Origin: Olsenella uli DSM 7084
GTDB taxonomy: Bacteria; Actinomycetota; Coriobacteriia; Coriobacteriales; Atopobiaceae
DNA: 64,000 bases
NCBI RefSeq assembly: GCF_000143845.1
Contig: NC_014363.1
Location: 62,001 to 126,000 of the forward strand
Reading direction: 5' to 3'
Shown here: positions 1 through 8,051 of the stretch, piece by piece
Layout: every line of letters begins with the position of its first letter
Position numbering within the stretch: position 1 is the first letter of the stretch
The notes under the pieces: generated by a model
Databases searched by the model: none
Seen by the model: the letters and a program-made list of their open reading frames with translations, nothing else
What the model was told of the DNA's origin: nothing
Made by a program: the position numbers and the translations under genes

Positions 1-1025
1 GTGACGATGCCCGACAACCTCCCCTCCTCGTCCTTGAGGTAGACGTAGTGGACGGTCTCGAAGTCCTCGTCCAGGTTGCGCAGCGCATCGACGGCGTCTG
101 CGGCCGTGCCGCCCTCGGGCAGGGAGAGCGCCTCCGAGGTCATGATGCGCCCCGCGGTGTCCTCCCGATAGCCAAGCAGCTGCCGGATGGCCTTGCGCTC
201 CTGGACGCCCATCAGGCGCAGGAGCTTCTCGGCCTTGTCGTAGTCCAGCTCCGAGACGAGCTCCGCCGCGTCGTCCGGGTCCATCTCGGACAGCATGCGC
301 GATGCGTCGCCCTCGGCCATGTCCCCCACGATCCTCGCCGCCATCGCGTCGTCGTCGAACTCGGCCATGGCCTCGGCGGCCTGCTCGTCGTCCAGCTGGG
401 CGAAGACCTGTCCACGCAGGCGCGGGTCCAGGCGTTCCAGGATGTCGGCGATGTCTGCGGGATGAAGCTCGTCGAGCGTCTTGTGCGAGACCGAGAGCTT
501 CACGTCGGAGAGGTCGCGGTCCAAGAGGTCCATGTAGTTCCAGGCGATGATCTTCTCGGGCAGGGGCTTCCCCAGCGCCTTCGCCGCCCTCAGCACCGCG
601 CGCTCGAACGCGGGGGAGAGCGTGCGGAGTATGCCGCGCACGCCCACCTCGGCGCCCAGAAGGCGCAGCTGGGAGGAGCTGGTGTCAGAGAGCTTGAGGT
701 CGTTCACGCGGACAACGCGCATGCCGCGCGTGTCGACGATCTGCTTGTTGAGCAGGTCGCGTGCGATCAAGACCTCGGTTGGCTGCAGGTACGAGAAGCG
801 TATGTCCGTCTTCACGACCTTGAGGCGCAGCTCGTTCTCGTCGAACGAGTCGACGTACTTGCGCCAGGAAATCATGAACGGGGTCTTGCCGGGCCCCTCG
901 ACGGCGAGTGCCGTGACGCGGGGGAAGACCTCACCGGTGGCGATGCCCAGGTCGTTGACGCGACCGATCCTTTCGCCATCCAGGTCGAAGACGGGGTTTC
1001 CCAGTATCTGGGACAGGTAGATCAT
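1..1025 (-). CDS. MgtE-like protein with PRC-barrel, MgtE_N and CBS domains (3' end outside window)
   Basis: The reading frame starts at the ATG at 1025-1023 on the minus strand and is still open at position 1, so about 341 residues are visible. AAGGAG lies about 6 bases upstream of the start. The first 110 residues look like PRC-barrel segments (ILGNPVFDLDGERIGRV and a second RVNDL copy). An acidic helical MgtE_N repeat follows (HPADIADILERLDP, then several D/E-rich helices), and then the start of a CBS domain (YREDTAGRIMTSEALSLPEGG). In MgtE proteins the N and CBS domains sense Mg2+ and gate a membrane channel. Many actinobacterial relatives with a PRC barrel lack the channel, and which kind this is cannot be told because the C-terminus is cut off. 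No Mg-responsive leader was recognised upstream. Confidence 0.85.
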   Translation of the reverse strand, partial: MIYLSQILGNPVFDLDGERIGRVNDLGIATGEVFPRVTALAVEGPGKTPFMISWRKYVDSFDENELRLKVVKTDIRFSYLQPTEVLIARDLLNKQIVDTRGMRVVRVNDLKLSDTSSSQLRLLGAEVGVRGILRTLSPAFERAVLRAAKALGKPLPEKIIAWNYMDLLDRDLSDVKLSVSHKTLDELHPADIADILERLDPRLRGQVFAQLDDEQAAEAMAEFDDDAMAARIVGDMAEGDASRMLSEMDPDDAAELVSELDYDKAEKLLRLMGVQERKAIRQLLGYREDTAGRIMTSEALSLPEGGTAADAVDALRNLDEDFETVHYVYLKDEEGRLSGIV

Positions 1026-1374
1026 GAGGGCTCCTTAGTTGGTGGTGCCGCCGTGACGTCGCGTGGCGCAACGGCTCGTTCTCCGGCGTCCCTGCGGCGC
1101 GGCCAACTAGGGCAGACGCCGAGGGCTCATCGACTGTGAGGTCGGGGTTTCATCAATGACCTTTCTCCTGGACTACGGGATGGCTGGCGTGGCGCGACGC
1201 CAGGACCGTGTGTATTGTACACGGGCTGGCGAGACGTGGACCGTCTGGGAATTTAATGTGACGCGAGACGCTGCCTGCGATTTGCGGCCAAGGAGGGCAG
1301 TCTAGAATGGCACTGGCAAGACGGGTCGTCCGCAGGGCTAGGGACTGGGCCATCCCCCAGAGAGAAGGCAGAGC
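1026..1374. other. Divergent intergenic region between mgtE-like gene and fsa
   Basis: This 349-base gap separates two divergent genes and should hold both promoters. The clearest structure is an inverted repeat CCGTGT-N7-ACACGG at 1206-1224, which could be an operator. No convincing gene, tRNA or known riboswitch was found. Reading frames through it are rich in Arg, Ala and Gly and lack start signals. Confidence 0.5.
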
Positions 1375-2055
1375 ATGGACAAGTTCGAACTCATCCTCGA
1401 CACCGCCGACGTGGAGGGCATCAAGCAGTGCCTCGACATCCTCGACGTCCAGGGCGTTACCACAAACCCCACGATCATCACCAAGTCCGGCAAGCAGCCC
1501 GAGCGGGCGATCCAGGACATCATCGATGTCCTGGACGAGGACCAGAAGCTCTTCGTGCAGGTCGTCGCCACCGGCTATGACGACATCATGGAGGAGGCCC
1601 GCCACATCGCGTCTCTGCGCGGCGGCAAGAACGTCTACGCCAAGGTCCCCGTCACCCACGCGGGCCTCAAGGCCATCAAGCGGTGCCACGTCGAGGGCAT
1701 CAAGACCCTGGCAACCGCCATCTACAGTGCCGACGCCGCCTTCATGGCCGCCCACAACGGAGCTGACTACCTGGCGCCCTATGTCAACCGCATGTGCAAT
1801 TACGGTGACGGTGTCGAGCAGGTCTGCGATCTCATCGACATGCTTGCCGTCCAGGGCTCGACCACCAAGGTCCTCGCCGCCTCCTTCAAGAACGCCGACC
1901 AGGTCCACAGACTCGTCCTGAATGGCATCCAAGCCGTCACCATTCCCGTGGACGTGGCCCTCGGCATGGTCGGCCATCCCGGCACCGCCATCGCGGTCGA
2001 CGAGTTCTCTGCCAACTGGAAGGCTGCCTACGGCCGCGATACCCTGCTGGCCTAG
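1375..2055 (+). CDS. fsa: Fructose-6-phosphate aldolase (FSA/TalC family)
   Basis: The 226-residue protein belongs to the small class I transaldolase-like family (FSA, TalC, MipB). It forms a Schiff base and either cleaves fructose 6-phosphate to dihydroxyacetone and glyceraldehyde 3-phosphate or acts as a transaldolase. The Schiff-base lysine is Lys90 in NVYAKVPVT. Gln62 (FVQVVAT) and Tyr136 (APYVNR) match residues typical of true FSA rather than transaldolase, which carries Glu and Phe there; this is an inference. The family motif TTNPTII is at 29-35. AGAAGG precedes the ATG. The gene converges on the DeoR regulator and sits upstream of the PTS/transketolase/DeoC block, so it probably serves the same sugar pathway. 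Confidence 0.88.
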   Translation: MDKFELILDTADVEGIKQCLDILDVQGVTTNPTIITKSGKQPERAIQDIIDVLDEDQKLFVQVVATGYDDIMEEARHIASLRGGKNVYAKVPVTHAGLKAIKRCHVEGIKTLATAIYSADAAFMAAHNGADYLAPYVNRMCNYGDGVEQVCDLIDMLAVQGSTTKVLAASFKNADQVHRLVLNGIQAVTIPVDVALGMVGHPGTAIAVDEFSANWKAAYGRDTLLA

Positions 2056-2082
2056 GAGGCAAACGTCAGCCGGCCGGTAGAC

Positions 2083-3036
2083 CTACAGGGACCTGAGCGT
2101 CGGGACCCCGATGCGCTGCAGCTGAAGCAGCGTGTCGGGGTCATTCGTGTCTGTGATGATGGCCGAGAAGTCCGTCAGCGACGCAAAGCGGAAACTACCC
2201 ACGTGACCGAACTTGCCCTCGTCGGCCAGGAGGAACTTGTAGGAGGCGTTGTGGATGACACGCTCCTTGACCGAGCCGGAATCTATGTCGTTGGAGGTCA
2301 CGGCCCAGCTCGTCAGGTCTATGCCACTGGCGCCTATGAATGCCTTCGAGAAGAGCAGGGGTTCCAGCAGGCTGACCGTCGCCGACCCCACGAAGCCATT
2401 GAGCTGCACGTTGAGGTAGCCGCCTGTGCCCAGGGCCGTGACGTTGCGTACGCCCGTGAGCTTGCGGAGCACTTCGATCATGTTGGTGGTCACGATGAGG
2501 CGCTTCTCGCCCGTGGCAATGAGGTCGGCCAGCATCGAGTTGGTCCGCGACACGTCGAGGAACACGCTGTCCCCATCGTTGATCTCGAGGTAGGCCCGAC
2601 GTGCGACGGCCCTTCGTCCGCCGTCGCCTTCGTCATCATCCCCCGTGACGGAGGTCCCCCCGAGTGCGTCGCGGGGGGGACTGGGCTTGGGGGCGCTTCC
2701 GATGAGCTCCCCTGTGCCAGGTCTCCCCTGGCCGCCAAGGGATGCGGCACTCGGCGCACCACCGAGCCCCGCGGAACCGATCAGCCCCTCAAGCTCGAGG
2801 CGACCCGTGAGGGAGGGAATGAGCTCGCGACCGCGCACCTCTCGGCGCAAGGGGCCTTCGAGACGCGTGGCACCGCCATAGACGCGGGTGCACTTGCCCT
2901 CCTTGGCGAGCGCCTGCAGGTCCTTGCGGATGCTGTCAACGCTCACCCCAAAGCGCGTGGCAAGGTCGTCGGTGTCGACACGGCCCTCGAGTTCCAACAT
3001 TCCCAGGATCTTGTCGCGTCGCTCGCGTCTGAACAC
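2083..3036 (-). CDS. DeoR-family transcriptional repressor with a low-complexity insert
   Basis: This is a sugar-pathway regulator of 317 residues, against about 250 usual for the family. Residues 1-57 are the DeoR helix-turn-helix (RRDKILGMLELEGRVDTDDL and SVDSIRKDLQAL). Residues about 145-317 are the sugar-phosphate sensor domain. Between them, at about 80-142, lies a Gly/Pro/Ser/Asp-rich insert absent from ordinary members. The usual sensor motif Asp-Ser-Gly-Thr-Thr reads DVSRTNS. The start is a GTG at 3036 with AGGGGAAGG upstream. The gene is divergent from the PTS operon and probably represses it from the 3037-3319 region. A sugar phosphate made by the pathway is the likely inducer. Confidence 0.87.
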   Translation of the reverse strand: MFRRERRDKILGMLELEGRVDTDDLATRFGVSVDSIRKDLQALAKEGKCTRVYGGATRLEGPLRREVRGRELIPSLTGRLELEGLIGSAGLGGAPSAASLGGQGRPGTGELIGSAPKPSPPRDALGGTSVTGDDDEGDGGRRAVARRAYLEINDGDSVFLDVSRTNSMLADLIATGEKRLIVTTNMIEVLRKLTGVRNVTALGTGGYLNVQLNGFVGSATVSLLEPLLFSKAFIGASGIDLTSWAVTSNDIDSGSVKERVIHNASYKFLLADEGKFGHVGSFRFASLTDFSAIITDTNDPDTLLQLQRIGVPTLRSL

Positions 3037-3161
3037 CGCCTTCCCCTCTCGGATCTCGCGATGGCATGGTGACCGTGTGGCCCTCCTTGTAAGGAAGGTG
3101 TACTAAAAGCGTGCTCATCCCTCCTTTTGTCCACAAGCGATGAACAAATTTCACATTCTTC

Positions 3162-3191
3162 TTGCAAAACAGGAAAAAACAGGAATAGTAT
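3162..3191 (+). promoter_or_regulatory. Predicted promoter of the first PTS operon with internal direct repeat
   Basis: TTGCAA (3162-3167) and TAGTAT (3186-3191) are separated by 18 bases. The spacer contains the direct repeat AACAGGAA, at 3168-3175 and again ending near 3185. The surrounding 100 bases are A/T-rich compared with the rest of the region. This is a likely site for the divergent DeoR protein. Confidence 0.5.
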
Positions 3192-3319
3192 GTGAACATC
3201 CTGAGGATGACGAGATGTATGCCATGCAGGATTCGCATGTTTTGTGAAGTGCAGAGGTCCCCATCGTCTCCGGTCCACGGGCCGAGATTACGGTGGGCCT
3301 CTAGGAGGGAGGGCGACAC

Positions 3320-3772
3320 GTGGCTACGATGGCAGACATGCTCAAGCGTGAGAACGTCCAGGTTGTCGAAACCTGCGGCGGCTGGGAGGATGCGATCGCC
3401 GTTGCCGTGCAGCCGCTGGTTGACGGGGGCTACGTCACGCCCGCCTACGTCGAGGGCATCATCGAGAACACCCACAAGTTTGGCCCCTACTTCGTCCTCG
3501 CTCCCGATCTCGCGCTTCTCCATGCCCGTCCTGAGCAGGGTGTCATCAGCCAGCAACTCGCCGTCACCGTCTTGCGCGAGGGCGTCGAGTTCAAGGAGGG
3601 CGAGCCCGTTCGCGTGCTTGTGACCCTCGCTGCGGAGAACCCCGACTCGCACATCGACGTCATGCGCGTCCTCGCCACCATGTTCTCCGATCCGAAGAAC
3701 ATCGAGAAGGTCGCCACCGCCTCGACGGCAGACGACATCTTTGGCTTCTTCGTCAGTGGCGGCGCCGAGTAA
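3320..3772 (+). CDS. PTS EIIA component, mannitol/fructose class, ascorbate-type system
   Basis: The 150-residue cytoplasmic EIIA takes phosphate from HPr and passes it to EIIB. The phosphorylated histidine is His68 in DLALLHARPEQGV, the typical ascorbate-type EIIA context. The GTG start at 3320 has GGAGGGAGGG 6 bases upstream; an ATG three codons later is an alternative. It is the first gene of the operon EIIA-EIIC-EIIB-tktN-tktC-deoC. It resembles the EIIA at 16122, so the two systems are paralogous, but the accompanying enzymes differ. The transported sugar cannot be deduced. Confidence 0.88.
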   Translation: MATMADMLKRENVQVVETCGGWEDAIAVAVQPLVDGGYVTPAYVEGIIENTHKFGPYFVLAPDLALLHARPEQGVISQQLAVTVLREGVEFKEGEPVRVLVTLAAENPDSHIDVMRVLATMFSDPKNIEKVATASTADDIFGFFVSGGAE

Positions 3773-3861
3773 CGACGGCTCGGCGGCGCCGATGGAAGCC
3801 ACTGGCGCGCGTCCATTCAGGCAAGCACGAAGCAGGTTCGTTTCGATTTGAAGGGGGAAAC

Positions 3862-5334
3862 ATGGCAGTACTCGACTTCATAGTCAACATTCTGTCGACG
3901 CCGGCTATCCTGGTCGGGCTCCTCGCCCTCATCGGCCTCGCCCTCCAGGGCAAGCCCGTCGAGGACGTCACCAAGGGCACCATCAAGACCATCGTGGGAT
4001 TCCTGGTCCTGTCGGCCGGTGCTGCGTTCTTGCAGTCCGGCTCCCTGCTCGCGTTTGGCGAGCTGTTCAACTACGCCTTCAACATGCAAGGCGTCGTTCC
4101 CAACAACGAGGCCGTCGTCGCCGACGCACTCCAGAACTTCGGCACCAGCTCGGCCATCATCATGGCCCTCGGCATGGCGTTCAACATCGTCCTGGCCCGC
4201 TTCTCCCGCATGCCCTACATCTTCCTGACCGGCCACCACACCCTCTACATGGCCTGCATGCTCGCTGTCATCCTCGGCGGTGCCGGCCACCTCGAGGGTG
4301 GCGCCCTCTATCTGGCGGGTGGATGCCTCCTCGGCCTGATCATGGTCCTCTCGCCCGCCTACTGTCAGGTCACCTTCCGTAAGGTCACCGGCTCCGACGG
4401 CGTTGCCCTGGGCCACTTCGGCGGCATCGGCTACTGGTTTGCCGGCGTCGTGGGCAGGCTCTTCGCCAACGACCCCAAGCGCAGGAGCACGGAGGAGATC
4501 TCCTTCCCCAAGCGTCTCGTCTTCCTGCGTGACACCACCGTCTCCATCTCCATCACGATGATGGTCTTCTTCCTCGTCGTCGTAGGAGTCGCCGTTGCCA
4601 AGGGCGTCCTGGGCATCGTCCCCGCGGGCACCGATCCCGCCTCCGCCTCCGCTCTCCTCGAGCCCTACGGCCTGACCGTCGCCAACGTGGGCGCACTGCT
4701 CAACATCGGCACCGAGACCACGACCAACTGGATCGTCTGGTCCCTCACCGCAGGCATGAGCTTCGCCGGTGGCGTCTACATCATCCTGTCCGGCGTCCGC
4801 CTGATCATCGGCGAGATCGTCCCCGCCTTCAAGGGCATCGCCGACAAGCTCGTCCCTGGCGCCAAGCCCGCCTTGGACTGCCCCGTCGCCTTCACCTACG
4901 CCCCCAACGCCGTCATCATCGGCTTCCTGAGCTCCTTCGTGGGCGGCATCATGGGCCTTCTCGTCCTCAACGGCATCAACGCCGCCATCCCCGTCGCCCT
5001 GATCCTTCCGGGCGTCGTCCCCCACTTCTTCTGCGGCGCCACCGCAGGCGTCTTCGGAAACGCCGAGGGCGGCCTCAAGGGCTGCATCGCCGGTGCCTTC
5101 GCGCACGGCCTGCTCATCACCTTCCTGCCCATGATCTGCATGCCCGTCTTCAACGCCCTGGGCTATGTGGGCACGACCTTCTCGGACGCAGACTTCTCCT
5201 GGATGGGCATCGTCTTTGGCAACGTCGTCAACTTCGCGCAGGGCGCCCTGCTCGTCGCCATCTGCGTCATCGTCTACATCCTTCCCATCGCCTATAACTT
5301 CGTGGCCCCCAAGAAGGAGCAGGCTACGGAGTAG
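3862..5334 (+). CDS. PTS EIIC permease, ascorbate family (UlaA/SgaT-like)
   Basis: This 490-residue membrane permease has about 10-12 hydrophobic segments. Family motifs are visible: IVGFLVLSAGA near the N-terminus, the repeated LVPGAKPALDCPVAFTYAPN segment, and HFFCGATAGVFGNAEGG near the C-terminus. AAGGGGGAA stands just before the ATG. UlaA-type permeases import a sugar that is phosphorylated by the partner EIIB. Here the order EIIA-EIIC-EIIB, with the split transketolase and DeoC behind, differs from the ulaABCDEF ascorbate operon. No UlaD, UlaE or UlaF homologue is adjacent, so ascorbate itself is not a safe call. Confidence 0.9.
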   Translation: MAVLDFIVNILSTPAILVGLLALIGLALQGKPVEDVTKGTIKTIVGFLVLSAGAAFLQSGSLLAFGELFNYAFNMQGVVPNNEAVVADALQNFGTSSAIIMALGMAFNIVLARFSRMPYIFLTGHHTLYMACMLAVILGGAGHLEGGALYLAGGCLLGLIMVLSPAYCQVTFRKVTGSDGVALGHFGGIGYWFAGVVGRLFANDPKRRSTEEISFPKRLVFLRDTTVSISITMMVFFLVVVGVAVAKGVLGIVPAGTDPASASALLEPYGLTVANVGALLNIGTETTTNWIVWSLTAGMSFAGGVYIILSGVRLIIGEIVPAFKGIADKLVPGAKPALDCPVAFTYAPNAVIIGFLSSFVGGIMGLLVLNGINAAIPVALILPGVVPHFFCGATAGVFGNAEGGLKGCIAGAFAHGLLITFLPMICMPVFNALGYVGTTFSDADFSWMGIVFGNVVNFAQGALLVAICVIVYILPIAYNFVAPKKEQATE

Positions 5335-5777
5335 CCATCAGCGTCCGCCTGGCGGTGGGACCGGGGTCGGGGGGTGCGGAATTCGCTCCCCGGCCCGCCT
5401 CTTAGGCAGACATTTGTCGTCTAAACGGACTTTTTTGCGCAAGCTATGTTGAACCACCTTCAATACTCGGTGGAGTCAGGTGACCGATGCGCCGTTCGCC
5501 TCGGCAAGCTCCTGTAGGCAATAGGTCTGCGACTCCTTGCGGGACGGGACGCATGACATGGCTCCGTCTCGCACGCAGCTGGTCACGCCATCATGTCGTC
5601 CTTCCCGGCACCGCTTGGGGGATGCGTTGCCCGCTGCGCGTGTCAGCTTTTTCAGTGCGTCTGCCCTGTGCTATCCCGGTCATCTTCCTGCCGGAAGGCA
5701 AAGCGAGTAGACTGGGGGCCGGTCGTTCTCACGCACCGCTCCCCACGGTGGTGTGACCCATAAAAAAGGAGAGCAAG
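5335..5777. other. Intergenic region between EIIC and EIIB with possible hairpins
   Basis: This 443-base gap is unusually long for the inside of a PTS operon. A GC-rich imperfect hairpin lies at about 5361-5400 just after the EIIC stop. Another small hairpin, CACCG/CGGTG, sits at 5737-5753 immediately before the EIIB ribosome site. Together these could down-regulate or separately regulate EIIB and the downstream genes. No protein-coding frame with a credible start was found. Confidence 0.45.
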
Positions 5778-6059
5778 ATGGCAATTCGCAAAATCATGTG
5801 CGCCTGCGGTTCCGGTCTGGGTTCCTCCCTCATCGTCCACATGAACACGGAGGAGGTCGTGAAGAAGCTCGGCCATCCGGAGATCGAGGTCGACCACACC
5901 ACCATCTCCGACGTCAACCCCACTGCGGCGGACCTCTTCGTCGTCGGGGCGGACCTGGGTGACTTCATCTCCAACATCCCCGACGAGCAGAAGGTCGTCC
6001 TGACCAACATCCTCGACAAGAACGAGCTCGAGCGGAAGATCGCCGCGCATCTGAGCTAG
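5778..6059 (+). CDS. PTS EIIB component, lactose/ascorbate type
   Basis: The 93-residue cytoplasmic protein has the phosphocysteine loop near its start: Cys10 in CACGSGLGSS. That is the hallmark of ascorbate/galactitol-type EIIB proteins. It receives phosphate from the EIIA and gives it to the sugar imported by the EIIC at 3862. AAAGGAG is 8 bases before the ATG. A long leader separates it from EIIC, while the transketolase genes follow closely. Confidence 0.9.
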   Translation: MAIRKIMCACGSGLGSSLIVHMNTEEVVKKLGHPEIEVDHTTISDVNPTAADLFVVGADLGDFISNIPDEQKVVLTNILDKNELERKIAAHLS

Positions 6060-6153
6060 GGTCGCCTCGCCTCGGGGGCCTATCCGCGCCCGAGCCTCTT
6101 TCCGTCGAGAAGGGCGCGTCTGCGTGCTCCCTGCCAACTAAGGAGTGAAGCTA

Positions 6154-7008
6154 GTGGAAGAGAAGGAACTCAGGGGCGTCAAGCTCCTTGCGGCCAAGGT
6201 CCGCCGCGACGTGCTTGCGATGCTCCAGCATCGTGGGTATGGCCATGTGGGCGGCTCGCTCTCCCTGGTCGAGGCCTACGCCGTCCTCTATGGCAAGCAG
6301 CTGCGCTATGACGCGGCCAACCCCCACTGGGAGGGGCGTGACCGCGTCGTGCTCTCCAAGGGCCATGCCGGGCCCGTCATGTATTCGACGCTCGCCGAGT
6401 GCGGCTTCTTTCCCACGGAGTGGCTCATGACGTTGAACGATGGGGGTACCAGGCTGCCGTCCCACACCGACCGCCTGAAGACCCCCGGGGTCGATGCGAC
6501 CACGGGCTCCCTGGGCCAGGGGACCTCAGAGGCCGCAGGCATCGCGCAGGCCCTTGCCATGAGGGGGTCGACGTCCTACACCTACCTCTTCGTCGGTGAT
6601 GGCGAGCTCAACGAGGGGCAGTGCTGGGAGGCATTCCAGTTCATCGCCGCCAAGCGCCTGAGCCGCTGCATCGTCCTCATCGACGACAACAAGAAGCAGC
6701 TGGACGGCACCACCGACGAGGTCATGTACAACTTCGACCTCGCAAAGAAGATGGAGGCCTTCGGATTTAGCACGCAGGTGGTCGACGGGCAGGACATCCG
6801 CGCCATCGACGCCGCCATCGACGCCGCCAAGCGGAACACGGAGACTGTCAACTGCATCGTGCTCGACACCACCAAGGGCGCGGGCGTCCCCTACTTCGAG
6901 CAAGCCGTCTCGAACCACTCCATGAAGTGGAACAACGATGAGATCAACCAGGCGACCGCCGAGGCGATCGCCCGACTCAACGACGAGATCGAGAGGGGTG
7001 AGGCGTAA
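6154..7008 (+). CDS. Transketolase, N-terminal (TPP-binding) subunit
   Basis: This is the first half of a split transketolase, 284 residues from the GTG at 6154, which has AAGGAG 8 bases upstream. A GTG at 6145 overlaps that ribosome site and is less likely. Motifs: GHVGGSLS, SKGHAGP, TTGSLGQG, and the thiamine-diphosphate signature GDGELNEGQCWEA ending in DDNK. With the next gene it moves two-carbon units between sugar phosphates such as xylulose 5-phosphate. The stop and the next start overlap (TAATG), so the subunits are translationally coupled. Split transketolases are often found in PTS or pentose operons. Confidence 0.9.
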   Translation: MEEKELRGVKLLAAKVRRDVLAMLQHRGYGHVGGSLSLVEAYAVLYGKQLRYDAANPHWEGRDRVVLSKGHAGPVMYSTLAECGFFPTEWLMTLNDGGTRLPSHTDRLKTPGVDATTGSLGQGTSEAAGIAQALAMRGSTSYTYLFVGDGELNEGQCWEAFQFIAAKRLSRCIVLIDDNKKQLDGTTDEVMYNFDLAKKMEAFGFSTQVVDGQDIRAIDAAIDAAKRNTETVNCIVLDTTKGAGVPYFEQAVSNHSMKWNNDEINQATAEAIARLNDEIERGEA

Positions 7009-7967
7009 TGTTCAAGCTCGCCGAGGACTGGGGCGCCGCCGGCAGGCCCTATCGCGATGCCGTCGTCGACACCCTGATCGACATGATGACAGGCGACGCG
7101 TCCATCGTCATGCTCGAGGCCGACCTAGGCGGCGCCTCGGGCACCCTCAAGATCCAGAAGGCGCTGCCCTCGCAGTTCATCGAGTGCGGCATCTCCGAGG
7201 CCAACATGATGGGCGTCGCAGCAGGCATGAGCTCCGAGGGCTTCATCCCCTTCGTCCACACCTTCGGGCCGTTCGCCACCCGTCGTGCCTTCGACCAGGT
7301 CTACCTGTCCGGTGCCTACGCCCACAACACCCTGAACATCTGGGGCTCCGACCCTGGCTTTACGGTGGGGGCCAACGGGGGCACCCACACCACCTGGGAG
7401 GACGTCGCGCTCATGCGGACCATCCCCGACGCCGTCGTCGTGGACGGGGCGGACCCCGTCCAGACCGAGTGGGTCGTCCGCGAGTTCTCCAAGTCCAGGG
7501 GCATCCACTACCTGCGCTGCGGTCGTAAGGCGTCCTACAAGGTCTACGAGGAGGGCTCGACCTTCGAGCTGGGCAAGGGCAACGTCATCCGTCGCGGCAC
7601 GGACGTGCTGATCGTGACCGCAGGCCAGCTTGTCAAGGATGCGCTCGATAGTGCCGACGGCCTCGAGGGGCAGGGCATCTCCGCCGAGGTCATTGACATG
7701 TTCTGCATCAAGCCGCTCGACGTCGATCTGCTCGTGTCGGAGTCTGCCGGCAAGCGTGCCGTCGTCACCTTCGAGAACCACGGCGTCATTGGTGGTCTGG
7801 GAGACGCCTGCGCGTCCGCTCTCATGGAGGCCGGCGTCGCCGTGCCCTTCAAACGCCATGGCGTCGTGGAGTCCTTCGGCCAGGTCGGTACCGCCGATTG
7901 GCTGCAAGCCACCTTCAAGCTCACCGCAGCGGATCTCGAGGAGACCGTGAAGTCCCTTCTCGACTAG
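7008..7967 (+). CDS. Transketolase, C-terminal subunit
   Basis: The 319-residue protein carries the pyrimidine-binding and C-terminal transketolase domains. Visible motifs are ECGISEANMMGVAAGMSSEG, containing the catalytic Glu that activates thiamine diphosphate, and the FGPFATRRAFDQ and GANGGTHTTWED segments. It completes the enzyme begun by the gene at 6154, with which it overlaps by one base. Placement between a PTS and deoC suggests that the imported sugar enters at the pentose-phosphate level. Confidence 0.9.
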   Translation: MFKLAEDWGAAGRPYRDAVVDTLIDMMTGDASIVMLEADLGGASGTLKIQKALPSQFIECGISEANMMGVAAGMSSEGFIPFVHTFGPFATRRAFDQVYLSGAYAHNTLNIWGSDPGFTVGANGGTHTTWEDVALMRTIPDAVVVDGADPVQTEWVVREFSKSRGIHYLRCGRKASYKVYEEGSTFELGKGNVIRRGTDVLIVTAGQLVKDALDSADGLEGQGISAEVIDMFCIKPLDVDLLVSESAGKRAVVTFENHGVIGGLGDACASALMEAGVAVPFKRHGVVESFGQVGTADWLQATFKLTAADLEETVKSLLD

Positions 7968-7972
7968 AGTTA

Positions 7973-8016
7973 CTCCCACATGGGGCCGCTCCCACATGGG
8001 ACCGCTCCCACACACC
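7973..8016 (+). repeat. 16-bp tandem repeat before deoC
   Basis: The unit CTCCCACATGGGGCCG at 7973-7988 is followed directly by CTCCCACATGGGACCG at 7989-8004 and by a partial third copy at 8005-8016. Each copy holds CCCA..TGGG, which can fold into a small hairpin. It fills the gap between the transketolase and deoC and may affect the deoC message. Confidence 0.8.
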
Positions 8017-8051
8017 ACACCGAGGGGCTTGTCGCCCGGAAGGACGGGGTC

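Noticed and set aside
1026-1374. Possible M-box (Mg2+ riboswitch) upstream of the MgtE-like gene
   Set aside because: I looked for the conserved M-box core on the minus strand and did not find it. Only a small inverted repeat is present.
3862-5334. Calling the first PTS an ascorbate (ulaABC) operon
   Set aside because: The permease family fits, but none of the UlaD/E/F enzymes is next to it, and transketolase plus DeoC point to another substrate.
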